From: Metabacillus mangrovi
GTDB lineage: Bacteria > Bacillota > Bacilli > Bacillales > Bacillaceae
NCBI RefSeq assembly: GCF_009711125.1
Contig: NZ_WMIB01000002.1
Location: 168,301-232,300, forward strand
Direction of reading: 5' to 3'
DNA: 64,000 nucleotides
This document shows, one piece after another, positions 35,016-46,217 of the stretch (position 1 is its first letter; each line of letters starts with the position of its first letter). A program made the translations under genes and the position numbers. The notes beneath the pieces were generated by a model. That model saw only the letters and a program-made list of their open reading frames with translations. It did no database searches and was not told the origin of the DNA.

Positions 35016-35795
35016 ATGCTTAACTTTTTCAAAAGAGGCAGAAGAACAGAACCGTCTTCGGCCGATCATACATATACACAAACGGATATTATGGGCGGGC
35101 CAATCCCTCCTCATATCGCCATTATTATGGATGGCAACGGCCGCTGGGCGAAAAATAGGGCACTTCCAAGAATGGCAGGACACCACGAGGGAATGAAAAC
35201 GGTCCGGAAAATAACGAAACTCGCAAGCGAGCTCGGTGTGGGCGCTCTGACGCTGTACGCCTTTTCAACTGAAAATTGGAAGCGTCCTAAAATAGAAGTC
35301 GATTATTTGATGAAGCTGCCGGAAGAATTTTTGACAACGTTTCTCCCCGAATTGATCGAAGAAAATGTACAGGTCCGGATTATGGGAGATAAAGAGAGGC
35401 TGCCAAAGCACACTCTCAACGCGGTGGAAAGAGCAATCCGCGAGACGGCAGAAAACACAGGCCTAATCCTGAACTTTGCCCTTAACTACGGGAGCAGAAC
35501 AGAAATCACTGCAGGAATTCAAAAGCTTGTAGAAGATGCAAAAAAAGGCTGGGTGAATCCCGAGGATATTACAGAAGAGCTGTTTTCCACCTATTTAATG
35601 ACAGATTCCCTCCCGGATCCTGATTTGCTGATCCGGACGAGCGGAGAAATCCGCTTAAGCAATTTTATGCTATGGCAGCTTGCTTATACGGAATTCTGGT
35701 TCACGGATGTATTGTGGCCTGACTTCAAAGAGGGTGACCTTATTCAGGCAATTGCCGAATACCAGCAGAGGGGCCGCAGATTTGGCGGAGTATAG
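35016..35795 (+). CDS. uppS: Undecaprenyl diphosphate synthase (cis-prenyltransferase)
   Basis: Enzyme of 259 residues making the C55 lipid carrier precursor for peptidoglycan and teichoic acid synthesis. The catalytic Asp39 lies in IAIIMDGNGRWAKNR; further signatures are AGHHEGMKT, LTLYAFSTENWKRP and LIRTSGEIRLSNFMLWQLAYTE. The ATG follows GATGGAGGAATCAC. It heads a uppS-cdsA-dxr-rseP run whose products serve isoprenoid and lipid supply. Confidence 0.98.
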   Translation: MLNFFKRGRRTEPSSADHTYTQTDIMGGPIPPHIAIIMDGNGRWAKNRALPRMAGHHEGMKTVRKITKLASELGVGALTLYAFSTENWKRPKIEVDYLMKLPEEFLTTFLPELIEENVQVRIMGDKERLPKHTLNAVERAIRETAENTGLILNFALNYGSRTEITAGIQKLVEDAKKGWVNPEDITEELFSTYLMTDSLPDPDLLIRTSGEIRLSNFMLWQLAYTEFWFTDVLWPDFKEGDLIQAIAEYQQRGRRFGGV

Positions 35796-35808
35796 AAGGT
35801 GATGAGAA

Positions 35809-36612
35809 ATGATACAAAGAATTATTACAGCAGTGCTGGCGCTTGCGCTGTTCCTGCCCTTTGTCATATGGGGAGGAATTCCGTTCAGCCTGGCTATTTA
35901 TATACTCAGTACCATCAGTCTGTATGAATTGCTGAAAATGAAAAAAATCAGGCTGGTAAGTATTCCGGGTTTGATCAGTGTCCTGATCCTTTGGATCTTC
36001 CTGATTCCGTCCAGTCATATAATCGTGCTTGGCCACATAGATATCTCTAAGCTTGAGGTTGCCCTGCTCGGAGTCCTGTTTTTTCTGACATACACAGTGA
36101 TTACGAAAAACCGTTTTTCCTTTGATGACGTGGGCTTCTCCCTTCTCTCCGTCATGTATATCGGAATAGGGTTTTACTACTTTATTGAAATGCGGGCACT
36201 CGGACTTGAGTTCATCGTCTTCGCGCTCCTGATCATTTGGGCTACAGACTCTGGAGCCTATTTTATCGGCAAGGCGGTCGGCAAGCACAAACTGTGGCCG
36301 GAAATCAGCCCGAATAAAACCATTGAAGGGTTTTTCGGGGGGATTGTCTGCGCGCTTGCTATTTCCATTCTTTTTGAAATGTTCATGCCTATTGTACATT
36401 CCTATTTAAAAATTACATTGATCACGATATTTTTATCTGTTTTCGGACAAGTAGGGGATTTAGTAGAATCTGCTTTGAAAAGGCATTATCATATCAAAGA
36501 TTCAGGCAAAATTCTGCCGGGGCACGGTGGAATACTGGACCGCTTTGACAGCCTGCTGTTTGTTCTGCCTCTCCTGCATTTTATGCTTGTCCTTTTTTAC
36601 ACAGCATCGTAA
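35809..36612 (+). CDS. cdsA: Phosphatidate cytidylyltransferase (CDP-diglyceride synthase)
   Basis: Membrane enzyme of 267 residues converting phosphatidic acid and CTP to CDP-diacylglycerol, the precursor of phosphatidylglycerol and related lipids. About eight hydrophobic segments are seen. The family signature near the C-terminus, [21 protein letters not shown] followed by ILDRFD, is intact, as is [12 protein letters not shown]. The ATG follows AGAAGGTGATGAG. It lies between uppS and dxr as in B. subtilis. Confidence 0.96.
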   Translation: MIQRIITAVLALALFLPFVIWGGIPFSLAIYILSTISLYELLKMKKIRLVSIPGLISVLILWIFLIPSSHIIVLGHIDISKLEVALLGVLFFLTYTVITKNRFSFDDVGFSLLSVMYIGIGFYYFIEMRALGLEFIVFALLIIWATDSGAYFIGKAVGKHKLWPEISPNKTIEGFFGGIVCALAISILFEMFMPIVHSYLKITLITIFLSVFGQVGDLVESALKRHYHIKDSGKILPGHGGILDRFDSLLFVLPLLHFMLVLFYTAS

Positions 36613-36646
36613 GCAGGCTTCACAAGCCGGGGGGAGATGGTTCGTA

Positions 36647-37798
36647 ATGAAACGCATCAGTTTATTGGGGGCAACAGGCTCGATCGGAATACAGACGCTG
36701 GAAGTGATCAGGGAACATCCTGAAGAGTTCGGATTAGCCGCGATCACGTTCGGTTCCAATATGGAAGCAGGGCGGAGGATAATCAGAGAATTTATGCCGC
36801 GCTTTGTATCCGTAAAAGAGCAAGCAGATTATGAGAAGCTCAAAGATGAATTCAGCGGGGAACCGGTCACTTTTTCATGGGGGGAAGACGGAAACATTGA
36901 GGCGGCTGTTCACCATGAAGCCGATACTGTTGTTAACGCCCTTCTCGGAAGCATAGGACTTGTACCGACGCTGAAGGCGATTGAAGCAAAAAAAACGGTG
37001 GCGATCGCCAATAAAGAAACCCTTGTTACGGCAGGACACCTTGTGACTGAGGCTGCGAAAAAACATGGAACGGTTCTGCTGCCGGTGGACAGCGAGCACT
37101 CTGCCATTTTTCAATGTCTACAGGGAGAGGATCCGGCTTCTGTTTCAAGACTGATCCTGACGGCATCAGGCGGCAGTTTCAGAGACCGCTCCCGCAAGGA
37201 ACTGGAGGGAGTGACGGTCGAGGAAGCCCTCAATCACCCCAACTGGTCTATGGGGGCTAAAATTACGATCGACTCGGCTACCATGATGAACAAAGGGCTT
37301 GAAGTGATTGAAGCATTCTGGCTGTTCGGGATTCCTTATTCAAGAATTGATGTCCTTCTCCATAAAGAGAGCATCATCCATTCTATGGCAGAATTCGAAG
37401 ACGGCAGTGTCAAAGCCCAGCTCGGCACTCCGGATATGAAAGTGCCGATCCAGTATGCTCTGACACACCCGTCCAGGCTTCCGCTGAAAAATACAAGCCG
37501 CCTGAACCTTTGGGAGCAAGGGAAGCTTCATTTCTCCAAACCTGATTTTGACCGTTTCAAATGCTTACATTTTGCGTATGAATCAGGTAAAATGGGAGGG
37601 ACAATGCCCGCTGTTTTGAATGCAGCCAATGAAGAGGCTGTCGCACAGTTCCTGGCGGGAAGACTGGAATTTTTAGAGATCGAAAACAGGATTGAACAGG
37701 CTCTGGAAGCTCACAGCATCATCCAGAATCCTGATCTGGAAGCGATTCAGCATGCAGACCAGGAAGCAAGAGCCCTCGTGAGGTCCTTATTAAACTAA
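36647..37798 (+). CDS. dxr: 1-deoxy-D-xylulose 5-phosphate reductoisomerase
   Basis: Enzyme of 383 residues for the second step of the MEP isoprenoid pathway, making MEP from DXP with NADPH. The N-terminal Rossmann motif GATGSIG is at residues 8-14. The metal/substrate site is in [16 protein letters not shown] and the flexible loop in [34 protein letters not shown] is a hallmark. The ATG at 36647 follows GGGGGGAGATGG; the open frame continues into cdsA but that part is not coding. It is followed by rseP. Confidence 0.97.
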   Translation: MKRISLLGATGSIGIQTLEVIREHPEEFGLAAITFGSNMEAGRRIIREFMPRFVSVKEQADYEKLKDEFSGEPVTFSWGEDGNIEAAVHHEADTVVNALLGSIGLVPTLKAIEAKKTVAIANKETLVTAGHLVTEAAKKHGTVLLPVDSEHSAIFQCLQGEDPASVSRLILTASGGSFRDRSRKELEGVTVEEALNHPNWSMGAKITIDSATMMNKGLEVIEAFWLFGIPYSRIDVLLHKESIIHSMAEFEDGSVKAQLGTPDMKVPIQYALTHPSRLPLKNTSRLNLWEQGKLHFSKPDFDRFKCLHFAYESGKMGGTMPAVLNAANEEAVAQFLAGRLEFLEIENRIEQALEAHSIIQNPDLEAIQHADQEARALVRSLLN

Positions 37799-37811
37799 AG
37801 GTGGTATGCAG

Positions 37812-39071
37812 GTGAATACGGTCATTGCGTTTATTCTGATTTTTGGAGCTCTCGTTTTTTTTCATGAACTCGGCCACTTGGTTTTTGCCAAGAGAGCGGG
37901 GATCCTGTGCCGGGAGTTTGCAATCGGATTCGGGCCTAAAATCTTTTCCTATAAAAAAAGCGAAACCGTCTACACGATTCGTCTTCTTCCGATAGGCGGA
38001 TATGTGAGAATGGCCGGAGAAGATCCGGAGATGGTCGAAGTGAAGCCTGGCCACCATATAGGTTTGCTGTTTAATGATAAAGGCGAAGCTGAAAAAATCA
38101 TTTTAAATAATAAAGAAAAATATCCGAATGCCAGAGTGATTGAAGTTGAGCATGCAGATATCGAAAAAGAAATGGTTATCTCCGGCTATGAGCAGGGAGA
38201 AGAAGACAGCCTCCAGCGGTTCCCAATCGCAAAACGTTCGTTTTTTGTTGCAGACGGGCAAGAGACCCAGATCGCTCCTTATGACCGCCAGTTCGGATCA
38301 AAGACGCTCGGGCAGAGAACGGCAGCGATCATTGCAGGCCCGCTGATGAACTTTGTACTTGCTTTCTTCGTACTGTTCGCGCTCGGCCTTATCCAGGGGT
38401 CTCCCATGGATAAAGCGATCTTCGGTGAACTGACAAAGGATGGCGCCGCCATTCAATCAGGGATCAAAGAAGGCGATGTGATTAAAAGCATCAATGGAAG
38501 TGAAGTATCCACCTGGTCTGATGTAACGAAAATCATCAGTACAAGTCCGGAGAAAGAGCTTGCCTTTTCGATTGAAAGAGACGGTAAGCCCCGCACTATA
38601 ACTGTAGTTCCGAAAGCTGAAAAGCAGGGGGAACAGGTCATTGGACGTGTGGGTTCCTATGCACCTATGGAGAAGGGCTTCCTCGTATCCATTGAGAATG
38701 CAGGCAGTCAGACTGTTTTCTACACGAAAGAAATCCTTGTCAGCCTCGGAAAACTGGTAACAGGCCAATTTTCCATAGATATGCTTTCAGGTCCGGTAGG
38801 AATCTATGATGTAACCGGTCAGGTCGCCCAGTCGGGATTTGAAAATCTGCTGAGGTGGACAGCTCTTCTGAGCATTAACCTTGGAATCATGAACCTGCTT
38901 CCGATCCCTGCACTTGATGGCGGAAGACTGATGTTTTTCGCAGTCGAGGCAGTCAGAGGAAAGCCGATCGACAGGCAAAAAGAGGGTGTTGTTCACTTTA
39001 TCGGCTTTGCACTGCTGATGCTGCTGATGCTGGTCGTAACATGGAATGACATTCAGAAATTCTTTTTATAA
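37812..39071 (+). CDS. rseP: RseP/RasP site-2 metalloprotease
   Basis: Intramembrane zinc protease (419 residues from the GTG at 37812). The zinc motif HELGH is at residues 18-22, a PDZ domain spans about 195-280 (IQSGIKEGDVIKSINGSEV), and the second catalytic region reads NLLPIPALDGGRL. It cleaves anti-sigma factor RsiW and other membrane stubs in B. subtilis. AAAGGTGG is seven bases from the GTG but one base from the upstream ATG (37806, which would add two residues). Upstream it abuts dxr. Confidence 0.95.
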   Translation: MNTVIAFILIFGALVFFHELGHLVFAKRAGILCREFAIGFGPKIFSYKKSETVYTIRLLPIGGYVRMAGEDPEMVEVKPGHHIGLLFNDKGEAEKIILNNKEKYPNARVIEVEHADIEKEMVISGYEQGEEDSLQRFPIAKRSFFVADGQETQIAPYDRQFGSKTLGQRTAAIIAGPLMNFVLAFFVLFALGLIQGSPMDKAIFGELTKDGAAIQSGIKEGDVIKSINGSEVSTWSDVTKIISTSPEKELAFSIERDGKPRTITVVPKAEKQGEQVIGRVGSYAPMEKGFLVSIENAGSQTVFYTKEILVSLGKLVTGQFSIDMLSGPVGIYDVTGQVAQSGFENLLRWTALLSINLGIMNLLPIPALDGGRLMFFAVEAVRGKPIDRQKEGVVHFIGFALLMLLMLVVTWNDIQKFFL

Positions 39072-39082
39072 ATGCTTGAATC

Positions 39083-39145
39083 CGCTGCGGGGGGCAAGGT
39101 ATCATGAGCCCTTCTGCAGCGAGTCTGTATGAAGACGTCATACAG
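39083..39145 (+). promoter_or_regulatory. two adjacent hairpins upstream of proS
   Basis: CGCTGC (39083-39088) pairs with GCAGCG (39116-39121), with inner GGGC/GCCC. Immediately after, CTGTATGA (39125-39132) pairs perfectly with TCATACAG (39138-39145) around a five-base loop. Neither has a T tract and I see no T-box features. Confidence 0.45.
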
Positions 39146-39173
39146 CCGATTACATAAAACGGGGTGTAACAAG

Positions 39174-40874
39174 ATGAGACAGAGTTTAACGTTTATTCCT
39201 ACCTTAAGAGAAGTGCCGGCAGATGCCGAGATTAAAAGCCATCAGCTTCTGCTGAGAGCAGGCTATATCCGCCAGAACACAAGCGGAATCTACAGTTATA
39301 TGCCGCTAGCCCAGAAGGTGCTGCAGAAAATTCAGAACATCATCCGCGAGGAAATGGGAAATGCCGGTGCATCCGAGCTTCTGATGCCGGCGATGCAGCA
39401 GTCGGAGCTGTGGCAGGAGTCCGGAAGGTGGTATTCATACGGTCCGGAGCTTATGAGACTGAAAGACCGCCACGGCAGGGAATTTGCTCTCGGAGCCACA
39501 CATGAAGAAGTGATTACAAGTCTTGTAAGGGACGAAATTAAATCGTATAAAAGGCTTCCTTTGGCCCTTTATCAGATTCAGTCAAAATTCAGAGACGAAA
39601 AAAGACCCCGTTTCGGTATCTTAAGAGGGAGGGAATTCATCATGAAGGATGCTTATTCCTTCCACTCCTCGTTTGAAAGCCTGGATGAGACGTATGAGAA
39701 AATGTTTACCGCGTACTCAAGAATTTTTGAACGCTGCGGTTTGAACTTCCGGGCGGTAATTGCCGACTCTGGCGCGATGGGAGGAAAAGATACCCATGAG
39801 TTTATGGTGCTTTCCGAAGTCGGAGAAGACACGATTGCTTATTCGGATGGATCAGGATATGCCGCCAATGTCGAAATGGCGCCAGTAAGTGCTGTATACA
39901 GCAGGACTGCAGAAGAGTGCCCGGACATGGAAAAGAAGGAAACCCCTGCACAGAAAACGATTGAAGAAGTAGCTTCATTCTTAAGTACAGCGAAAGAAAA
40001 CTGCATAAAGTCTCTTCTCTTTAAAGTGGATGACCGCTTCGTCCTCGTTCTGTCCAGAGGAGATCATGAAATCAATGACATTAAAGTGAAGAACCTGTTT
40101 GAAGCCCGTTCTGCAGAGCTTGCAACTGCGGAAGAGGCAAAAGAAATCATGAAATGCCCAATAGGATCACTCGGACCGGTCGGCGTGCCGGAGGGTGTGG
40201 AAATTGCAGCGGACCATGCCGTCAAAGCGATTGTAAACGGGGTATGCGGAGCGAATGAAGAAGGCTTCCACTATGTATCCGTTGATGCAGAACGCGATTT
40301 AAAAGATGTTGCTTTCGCAGATTTAAGGTTCATTAAAGAGGGCGACCCTTCTCCGGATGGCAAGGGGACGATTCAATTCGCACGCGGTATTGAAGTGGGA
40401 CATATCTTTAAACTCGGCACCCGTTATTCAGTGGATATGGATGCTTCCTACCTCGATGAGAACGGGCGCAGCCAGCCGATGATTATGGGCTGCTACGGAA
40501 TCGGTGTATCCCGTACACTCGCAGCGGTTGCTGAACAGTACAATGACGAATACGGACTCGTTTGGCCAGCCGCCATCTCTCCGTTCGATCTGCATGTCAT
40601 CGCTGCCAATATGAAATCAGACGCTCAGGCGGCGCTTGCTGAAAAAGTTTACCAGGAGCTGAGCGGTACGTATGATGTGCTCTTTGATGACCGTGCTGAA
40701 CGGGCAGGTGTTAAGTTTGCCGATTCAGATCTGATCGGTTTGCCGATTCGGATCACAGCCGGCAAACGGGCAGAAGAAAATGTAGTGGAAATAAAAGTCC
40801 GCCGTACCGGCGAAAAGCTTGAAGTACATGCGGACGAGCTGTCCGGGGTTATTGACAGGCTGTTACGCGGCTGA
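39174..40874 (+). CDS. proS: Prolyl-tRNA synthetase (bacterial type)
   Basis: Class II synthetase of 566 residues. Motif 1 to 3 regions are recognisable: [44 protein letters not shown], and [17 protein letters not shown]. Between motifs 2 and 3 lies the YbaK-like editing insertion (about residues 225-390), the hallmark of the bacterial form. The C-terminal anticodon-binding domain follows. The ATG at 39174 follows GGGGTG; an in-frame ATG at 39129 lies inside a hairpin without a ribosome binding site. Confidence 0.97.
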   Translation: MRQSLTFIPTLREVPADAEIKSHQLLLRAGYIRQNTSGIYSYMPLAQKVLQKIQNIIREEMGNAGASELLMPAMQQSELWQESGRWYSYGPELMRLKDRHGREFALGATHEEVITSLVRDEIKSYKRLPLALYQIQSKFRDEKRPRFGILRGREFIMKDAYSFHSSFESLDETYEKMFTAYSRIFERCGLNFRAVIADSGAMGGKDTHEFMVLSEVGEDTIAYSDGSGYAANVEMAPVSAVYSRTAEECPDMEKKETPAQKTIEEVASFLSTAKENCIKSLLFKVDDRFVLVLSRGDHEINDIKVKNLFEARSAELATAEEAKEIMKCPIGSLGPVGVPEGVEIAADHAVKAIVNGVCGANEEGFHYVSVDAERDLKDVAFADLRFIKEGDPSPDGKGTIQFARGIEVGHIFKLGTRYSVDMDASYLDENGRSQPMIMGCYGIGVSRTLAAVAEQYNDEYGLVWPAAISPFDLHVIAANMKSDAQAALAEKVYQELSGTYDVLFDDRAERAGVKFADSDLIGLPIRITAGKRAEENVVEIKVRRTGEKLEVHADELSGVIDRLLRG

Positions 40875-40910
40875 TTGAGATGAAACGTTTAAAAAATAGA
40901 TAGAACACAG

Positions 40911-40946
40911 GAGGGTTTGGTCCGTGGCCAGACCCTTCCATTTTTA
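40911..40946 (+). terminator. probable terminator between proS and polC
   Basis: GGGTTTGGTC (40913-40922) pairs with GGCCAGACCC (40926-40935) with two G-U pairs, three-base loop, followed by TTCCATTTTT. The interrupted T tract makes it moderate. Confidence 0.55.
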
Positions 40947-40960
40947 CAGGGAAGGGAGCG

Positions 40961-43900
40961 GTGAATTTGGAGGAGTTACAAATAGAGCAGCGAAAGAGAT
41001 TTCAGCTTCTGCTCCAGCAGCTTCAGCTGACAGATGACAGAGTGGTTCCCTACTTTAAAGATGCACTGATCGGAAAACTGACGGTCCATAAACAGCAAAA
41101 AAGATGGCATTTTGATTTTGTGCTGCCGGCCATTCTTCCATTTGAAGTCTATCAGCTGTTCCATGCGAGCCTTACAAAATCTTTTGCACATATCGCCAGT
41201 GTGACATTTTCGATCAAAACGGCTGTATCAGAAGCAAGTGAAGCACGTGTTCAGGAATATTGGATGGAGAGCCTTAAGGAAATCGAGGGAATCTCTCCTC
41301 CTGTCCTCACCCTTTTGTCAGAACAAATTCCAAAGCTTCAGGGAATGAAGCTATTGATCAGCGCGCGTAATGATACAGAAGCAGCGACCATCAAGCGAAA
41401 ATATGCAGCGATGATTCAGGAAAGTCTTCAATCCTTTGGTTTTCCGCTGTTTCAGGTGGACACGGATGTGACATTCTCTCAAGCAGATTTGCAGAAATTT
41501 AATGAGCAGAAACTGCTTGAGGATCAGGAGAGGGCGATGCAGGCCCTTACTGAAATGGAGAAGAAAGAGGCTGAAGACCAGACGGATGCACCTTCAGGAC
41601 CTGTCGTCATCGGCTATCAGATCAAAGAGGATGAAGAAGTCCGGCAGATGGATACGATTGAGGATGAAGAACGCCGGACAGTCATTCAAGGGTATGTTTT
41701 TGATGCTGAAACGAAAGAGCTTCGAAGCGGCAGGACACTCGCAACGATCAAGATCACCGATTATACAAGTTCGATGCTTGTGAAAATGTTTGCCCGTGAT
41801 AAAGAAGATGCTGCCCTTTTAGGAGCTATTAAAAAAGGGATGTGGGTCAAAGCAAGGGGAAGCATTCAAAATGATACGTTCGTGCGCGATCTTGTCATGA
41901 TTGCCAACGATATTAATGAGATGCAGCCAAAAGTCCGGCTGGATACCGCTCCTGAAGACGCAAAAAGAGTGGAGCTTCATTTGCATTCGCCTATGAGCCA
42001 GATGGATGCGGTCTCTTCATTCGGACGGCTCGCTGAACAGGCTAAAAAGTGGGGCCATAAGGCCATCGCCATAACAGATCATGCAGTGGCCCAATCCTTC
42101 CCAGAAGCTTACTCGGCCGGTAAAAAGCATGGGATTAAAATCCTTTTCGGAATCGAAGCGAATCTCGTCGATGACGGAGTGCCAATCGCCTATAACGATC
42201 AGCCCCGCCCGCTTGAAGATGCTGCCTACATTGTGTTCGATGTGGAGACGACTGGATTGTCTGCTGTATACGATACAGTTATCGAGCTCGCAGCCGTAAA
42301 AGTGAAAGACGGGGAAATCATTGACCGGTTTGAATCCTTTGCGAACCCTCATCATCCGCTTTCTGCCACCACGACTGATCTGACCGGTATAACGGATGAT
42401 ATGGTGAAGAATGCGCCTGAACTGAAAGATGTCCTTGCTGACTTCAAAAAGTGGGCTGAAGACGATATTCTTGTAGCCCACAACGCAAGTTTCGACATGG
42501 GGTTTTTAAATGCAGGATACACAAGGCTTCTGGGAGAAGAGAAGGCTTCGAATCCAGTAATCGATACATTGGAGCTCGGCCGCCTGCTGTACCCGGATTT
42601 AAAAAGCCATCGTTTGAATACACTTTGCAAAAAGTTTGATATCGAGCTGACTCAGCATCACAGGGCCATTTATGATGCTGAGGCCACCGGGCATCTTCTG
42701 CTGCGTATGCTGAAGGATGCTGCAGAAAAAGGAATCCGCCACCATAATGAATTCAATGATTACATGGGCCAGGGCAACGCTTATCAGCGCTCAAGACCGT
42801 ATCATGCGACACTTATGGCGAAGAATGAAACAGGGCTTAAAAACCTGTTCAAACTCATCTCGATGTCACACATCCAATATTTTTACAGAGTTCCCCGCAT
42901 CCCGCGTTCAGTGCTGCAAAAGCACCGGGACGGACTCATTATCGGTTCAGGGTGCGACAAAGGCGAAGTTTTCGAGGGGATGATGCAGAAATCACCGGAT
43001 GAAGTAGAGGAGACCGCCAAGTTTTATGACTATCTTGAAATTCATCCGCCTGAAGTATACCAGCATCTGATTGAACTGGATTATATAAAAGACCGGGATG
43101 CATTGCTTGATATCATCCAAAATATTGTGGCGCTCGGTGAAAAGCTGGGCAAACCTGTAGCGGCCACCGGAAACGTCCATTATCTGAATCCTGAGGACAA
43201 GGTGTACCGGAAAATTCTTGTCAGTTCACAGGGCGGAGCCAATCCGCTCAATAGGCACGAGCTGCCGGATGTTCATTTCCGCACGACTAATGAAATGCTC
43301 GCCTCTTTTTCATTCCTTGGTGAAGAGAACGCTAAGAAGGTAGTTGTCGAGGATCCGAACACAGTGGCTGACTGGCTTGAAGACGTGAAACCGATCAAGG
43401 ATGACCTTTACACACCGAAAATCGAAGGAGCAGACGAAGAAGTCAGACAGATGAGCTATGAGATGGCAGAAAGCATTTACGGCACACCTCTGCCGGAAAT
43501 CGTGGAAGCGCGGCTTGAGAAAGAACTGAAGAGCATCATCGGGCATGGCTTCGCGGTCATTTACCTCATCTCCCATAAGCTTGTAAAAAAATCACTGGAT
43601 GACGGGTATCTTGTTGGATCAAGGGGGTCTGTCGGCTCTTCACTCGTAGCCACGATGACGGAAATCACAGAGGTAAACCCTTTGCCGCCTCATTACGTTT
43701 GCCCGGAATGCAAGCATGCTGAGTTCTTTAACGACGGTTCTGTCGGTTCAGGCTTTGACCTTCCCGACAAAGACTGTCCGAACTGCAGCTCAGCCTATAA
43801 AAAAGACGGACATGATATTCCGTTTGAAACCTTCCTCGGCTTCAAAGGAGATAAGGTGCCGGATATTGACTTGAACTTCTCCGGAGAATACCAGCCAAGA

Positions 43901-45280
43901 GCCCATAACTATACAAAATTGCTGTTTGGAGAAGACAATGTTTTCAGAGCGGGAACCATCGGTACAGTTGCTGAAAAGACTGCCTATGGTTATGTGAAAG
44001 GCTATGCGGGTGACCGAAACCTTCATTTCCGGGCTGCGGAGATTGACAGGCTCGTACAGGGCTGTACCGGAGTTAAGCGGACAACCGGACAGCATCCCGG
44101 CGGTATCATTGTAGTGCCTGACTATATGGATATTTTTGATTTCTCGCCTATCCAGTTTCCAGCTGATGCGGCGGGATCTGAATGGAAGACGACACATTTC
44201 GACTTCCACTCGATTCATGATAATTTGCTGAAGCTCGATATCCTCGGGCATGATGATCCGACGGTTATCCGGATGCTTCAGGATCTGAGCGGCATTGATC
44301 CGAAGACAATTCCGACAGACGATCCGGAGGTTATGAAAATCTTCAGCGGAACTGCATCCCTCGGCGTTACGGAAGAAGAAATCATGTGCAAGACTGGAAC
44401 GCTTGGAATTCCTGAGTTTGGAACTAAATTTGTCCGGCAGATGCTTGAAGATACAAAGCCGACTACGTTCTCTGAGCTTGTACAGATTTCCGGCCTGTCC
44501 CACGGCACAGATGTATGGCTTGGCAATGCGCAGGAACTGATCCACAACAATACATGTACTCTGAGTGAAGTGATCGGATGCCGTGATGACATCATGGTTT
44601 ATCTCATTTATCAGGGACTGGAGCCTTCATTCGCCTTTAAAATCATGGAGTCGGTGCGTAAAGGAAAAGGGCTGACGCCGGAAATGGAAGAGGAAATGAA
44701 GAAAAACAATGTACCGAAGTGGTACATTGAATCCTGCCTGAAGATCAAATACATGTTCCCGAAAGCCCATGCTGCAGCTTATGTCCTTATGGCGGTGAGA
44801 ATCGCATACTTTAAAGTTCATCATGCTTTATTGTATTACGCAGCATACTTTACTGTCAGAGCGGATGATTTCGATGTCGATGCAATGGTCAGGGGATCTG
44901 CAGCCATTAAAGCAAAGCTTGAAGAAATCGGAGCAAAAGGGCTGGAAGCGAGCCCGAAAGAAAAAAACCTGATGACTGTGCTGGAGCTGTGCCTCGAAAT
45001 GTGTGCCCGGGGCTATTCTTTCCAAAGGGTGGATCTGTACAAATCACAGGCCAGTGAATTTATCATTGAAGGGGATACCCTGATCCCTCCGTTCAATGCG
45101 ATCCCGGGACTTGGCACGAATGCTGCACTCAACATTGTGAAGGCGAGACAAGAAGGGGAATTTCTTTCCAAGGAAGATTTGCAGCAAAGAGGAAGAGTTT
45201 CTAAAACCATCATTGAGTATCTCGACAATCATGGCTGTTTAGAAGCACTGCCTGATCAAAACCAGCTGTCCCTCTTCTGA
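40961..45280 (+). CDS. polC: DNA polymerase III PolC-type alpha subunit
   Basis: Replicative polymerase of 1439 residues typical of low-GC Gram-positives. Order: N-terminal domain, OB fold (about 240-320), PHP domain (from about 337, [14 protein letters not shown]) interrupted by the DEDDh 3'-5' exonuclease (about 420-590; [30 protein letters not shown]), rest of PHP, a zinc-binding CPEC...CPNC pair (about 913-940), then palm with catalytic PDIDLNFSG (about 965-973), fingers and a C-terminal DQNQLSLF tail that contains the beta-clamp motif. The start is GTG after AGGGAG. Proofreading and polymerase residues all appear intact. Confidence 0.98.
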   Translation: MNLEELQIEQRKRFQLLLQQLQLTDDRVVPYFKDALIGKLTVHKQQKRWHFDFVLPAILPFEVYQLFHASLTKSFAHIASVTFSIKTAVSEASEARVQEYWMESLKEIEGISPPVLTLLSEQIPKLQGMKLLISARNDTEAATIKRKYAAMIQESLQSFGFPLFQVDTDVTFSQADLQKFNEQKLLEDQERAMQALTEMEKKEAEDQTDAPSGPVVIGYQIKEDEEVRQMDTIEDEERRTVIQGYVFDAETKELRSGRTLATIKITDYTSSMLVKMFARDKEDAALLGAIKKGMWVKARGSIQNDTFVRDLVMIANDINEMQPKVRLDTAPEDAKRVELHLHSPMSQMDAVSSFGRLAEQAKKWGHKAIAITDHAVAQSFPEAYSAGKKHGIKILFGIEANLVDDGVPIAYNDQPRPLEDAAYIVFDVETTGLSAVYDTVIELAAVKVKDGEIIDRFESFANPHHPLSATTTDLTGITDDMVKNAPELKDVLADFKKWAEDDILVAHNASFDMGFLNAGYTRLLGEEKASNPVIDTLELGRLLYPDLKSHRLNTLCKKFDIELTQHHRAIYDAEATGHLLLRMLKDAAEKGIRHHNEFNDYMGQGNAYQRSRPYHATLMAKNETGLKNLFKLISMSHIQYFYRVPRIPRSVLQKHRDGLIIGSGCDKGEVFEGMMQKSPDEVEETAKFYDYLEIHPPEVYQHLIELDYIKDRDALLDIIQNIVALGEKLGKPVAATGNVHYLNPEDKVYRKILVSSQGGANPLNRHELPDVHFRTTNEMLASFSFLGEENAKKVVVEDPNTVADWLEDVKPIKDDLYTPKIEGADEEVRQMSYEMAESIYGTPLPEIVEARLEKELKSIIGHGFAVIYLISHKLVKKSLDDGYLVGSRGSVGSSLVATMTEITEVNPLPPHYVCPECKHAEFFNDGSVGSGFDLPDKDCPNCSSAYKKDGHDIPFETFLGFKGDKVPDIDLNFSGEYQPRAHNYTKLLFGEDNVFRAGTIGTVAEKTAYGYVKGYAGDRNLHFRAAEIDRLVQGCTGVKRTTGQHPGGIIVVPDYMDIFDFSPIQFPADAAGSEWKTTHFDFHSIHDNLLKLDILGHDDPTVIRMLQDLSGIDPKTIPTDDPEVMKIFSGTASLGVTEEEIMCKTGTLGIPEFGTKFVRQMLEDTKPTTFSELVQISGLSHGTDVWLGNAQELIHNNTCTLSEVIGCRDDIMVYLIYQGLEPSFAFKIMESVRKGKGLTPEMEEEMKKNNVPKWYIESCLKIKYMFPKAHAAAYVLMAVRIAYFKVHHALLYYAAYFTVRADDFDVDAMVRGSAAIKAKLEEIGAKGLEASPKEKNLMTVLELCLEMCARGYSFQRVDLYKSQASEFIIEGDTLIPPFNAIPGLGTNAALNIVKARQEGEFLSKEDLQQRGRVSKTIIEYLDNHGCLEALPDQNQLSLF

Positions 45281-45295
45281 TGGTTCTTCCTGCAT

Positions 45296-45324
45296 TTGCA
45301 ATAAAATTCTGGTTATGGTATATT
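45296..45324 (+). promoter_or_regulatory. sigma-A promoter of the rimP-nusA-infB operon
   Basis: TTGCAA (45296-45301), 17-base spacer, TATATT (45319-45324), TG one base upstream. The stretch GGTTATGGTATATTT is identical to that of the rpsB promoter. It lies 15 bases after the polC stop, about 350 bases from rimP. Confidence 0.72.
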
Positions 45325-45354
45325 TTTAGTGGAATTACTGCGATAGCAGGGCAA

Positions 45355-45478
45355 AGAGAGTGGGGAAACCCACTCTTTCGTTTTGGGCAGGGTCCGTTTT
45401 TGCCGCTCCTGCCTGACAGAACGTATGTTTACATGAAGGCAATATGTTTTGATTCCCTGCTGCATCAGCAGGGTTTTT
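45355..45478 (+). promoter_or_regulatory. leader hairpins and attenuator-like terminator of the nusA operon
   Basis: Three hairpins: AGAGTGGG/CCCACTCT with GAAA loop (about 45357-45376); GGCAGG (45386-45391)/CCTGCC (45408-45413); and terminator CCCTGCTG (45455-45462)/CAGCAGGG (45466-45473) plus TTTTT. AGCAGGG near the start (45345-45351) can also pair with CCCTGCT of the terminator, a possible antiterminator. The U-tract is only five long. A NusA-dependent leader terminator has been reported for the B. subtilis nusA operon. Confidence 0.65.
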
Positions 45479-45535
45479 AAACAGCCTGAACTGCCGCTTC
45501 GCCGGCATCCGTATTTCATCCATTCGCAGCATTCC

Positions 45536-45577
45536 GCGGAAAATCCTCTTCAGAATGGATTCCGCTTTATTTTATTT
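45536..45577 (+). terminator. second terminator-like hairpin in the rimP leader
   Basis: GCGGAA..TCC (45536-45546) pairs with GGATTCCGC (45557-45565) with a two-base bulge, followed by TTTATTTTATTT. It is weaker than the first terminator. Confidence 0.45.
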
Positions 45578-45674
45578 GCTGCCCTCTCTTTTTCAGCCGC
45601 CGCGTCCAATAACACGGCAGCATGCGGAAAGGGTCTGAACATGTAATTTTCCTGTAGATACAAGGAGGAAGAGA

Positions 45675-46151
45675 ATGAGTAAAAAAGTAACCGATACAGT
45701 TAGCGAACTAGCTGTTCCAATCCTTGAAGAACTGGATCTTGAATTAGTAGATGTTGAGTACGTAAAAGAAGGGAAAAACTGGTTCCTTCGCGTATTTATT
45801 GATTCAGACGAAGGTGTGGATATTGAAGAGTGCGGGATGGTCAGTGAACGGCTCGGCGAAAAGCTTGATGCGATTGATCCGATTACCCACAATTATTTTC
45901 TTGAAGTTTCCTCCCCGGGTGCTGAGCGGCCGCTGAAAAAAGATGCCGACTTCCATAAAGCAGCCGGAAAAAATGTTCATGTGAAAACGTATGAACCCAT
46001 TGATGGTGAAAAAGTGTTTGAGGGAATCCTGAAGTCCTTTGACGGAACGGATCTCATCATTCTGATGACTGTTAAAACGAGGAAAAAAGAAGTGGTCATT
46101 CCATACAGCAAGGTTGCCAGCGCCAGGCTCGCTGTGTCCTTCAATTTTTGA
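45675..46151 (+). CDS. rimP: Ribosome maturation factor RimP
   Basis: Protein of 158 residues needed for 30S maturation. The N-terminal domain ([35 protein letters not shown]) and the conserved [13 protein letters not shown] motif are present, then a C-terminal SH3-like domain. The ATG follows AAGGAGGAAGAG. It is the first gene of the nusA-infB operon, as in most bacteria. Confidence 0.96.
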   Translation: MSKKVTDTVSELAVPILEELDLELVDVEYVKEGKNWFLRVFIDSDEGVDIEECGMVSERLGEKLDAIDPITHNYFLEVSSPGAERPLKKDADFHKAAGKNVHVKTYEPIDGEKVFEGILKSFDGTDLIILMTVKTRKKEVVIPYSKVASARLAVSFNF

Positions 46152-46217
46152 CGCACGCTTCGCAAAATAGATTTTCCGGCCACAGCCGGCCAGGATTAAA
46201 GGGGGAAAACGTAAAAA

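Larger units (their letters stand above)
45281..45674 (+). promoter_or_regulatory. rimP-nusA operon promoter and structured leader region
   Basis: Gap of 394 bases without a gene. It holds a sigma-A promoter, three hairpins ending in a terminator, and a second terminator-like hairpin (separate entries). The remaining part (about 45580-45660) contains no further element I recognise apart from AGGAGGAAG, the rimP ribosome binding site. The short open frames here have no ribosome binding sites and look random. Confidence 0.7.

Noticed and set aside
45280..45480. 66-codon frame in the rimP leader as a leader peptide
   Set aside because: It starts within the polC stop region without a ribosome binding site, precedes the promoter in part and has no amino-acid run typical of attenuation peptides.
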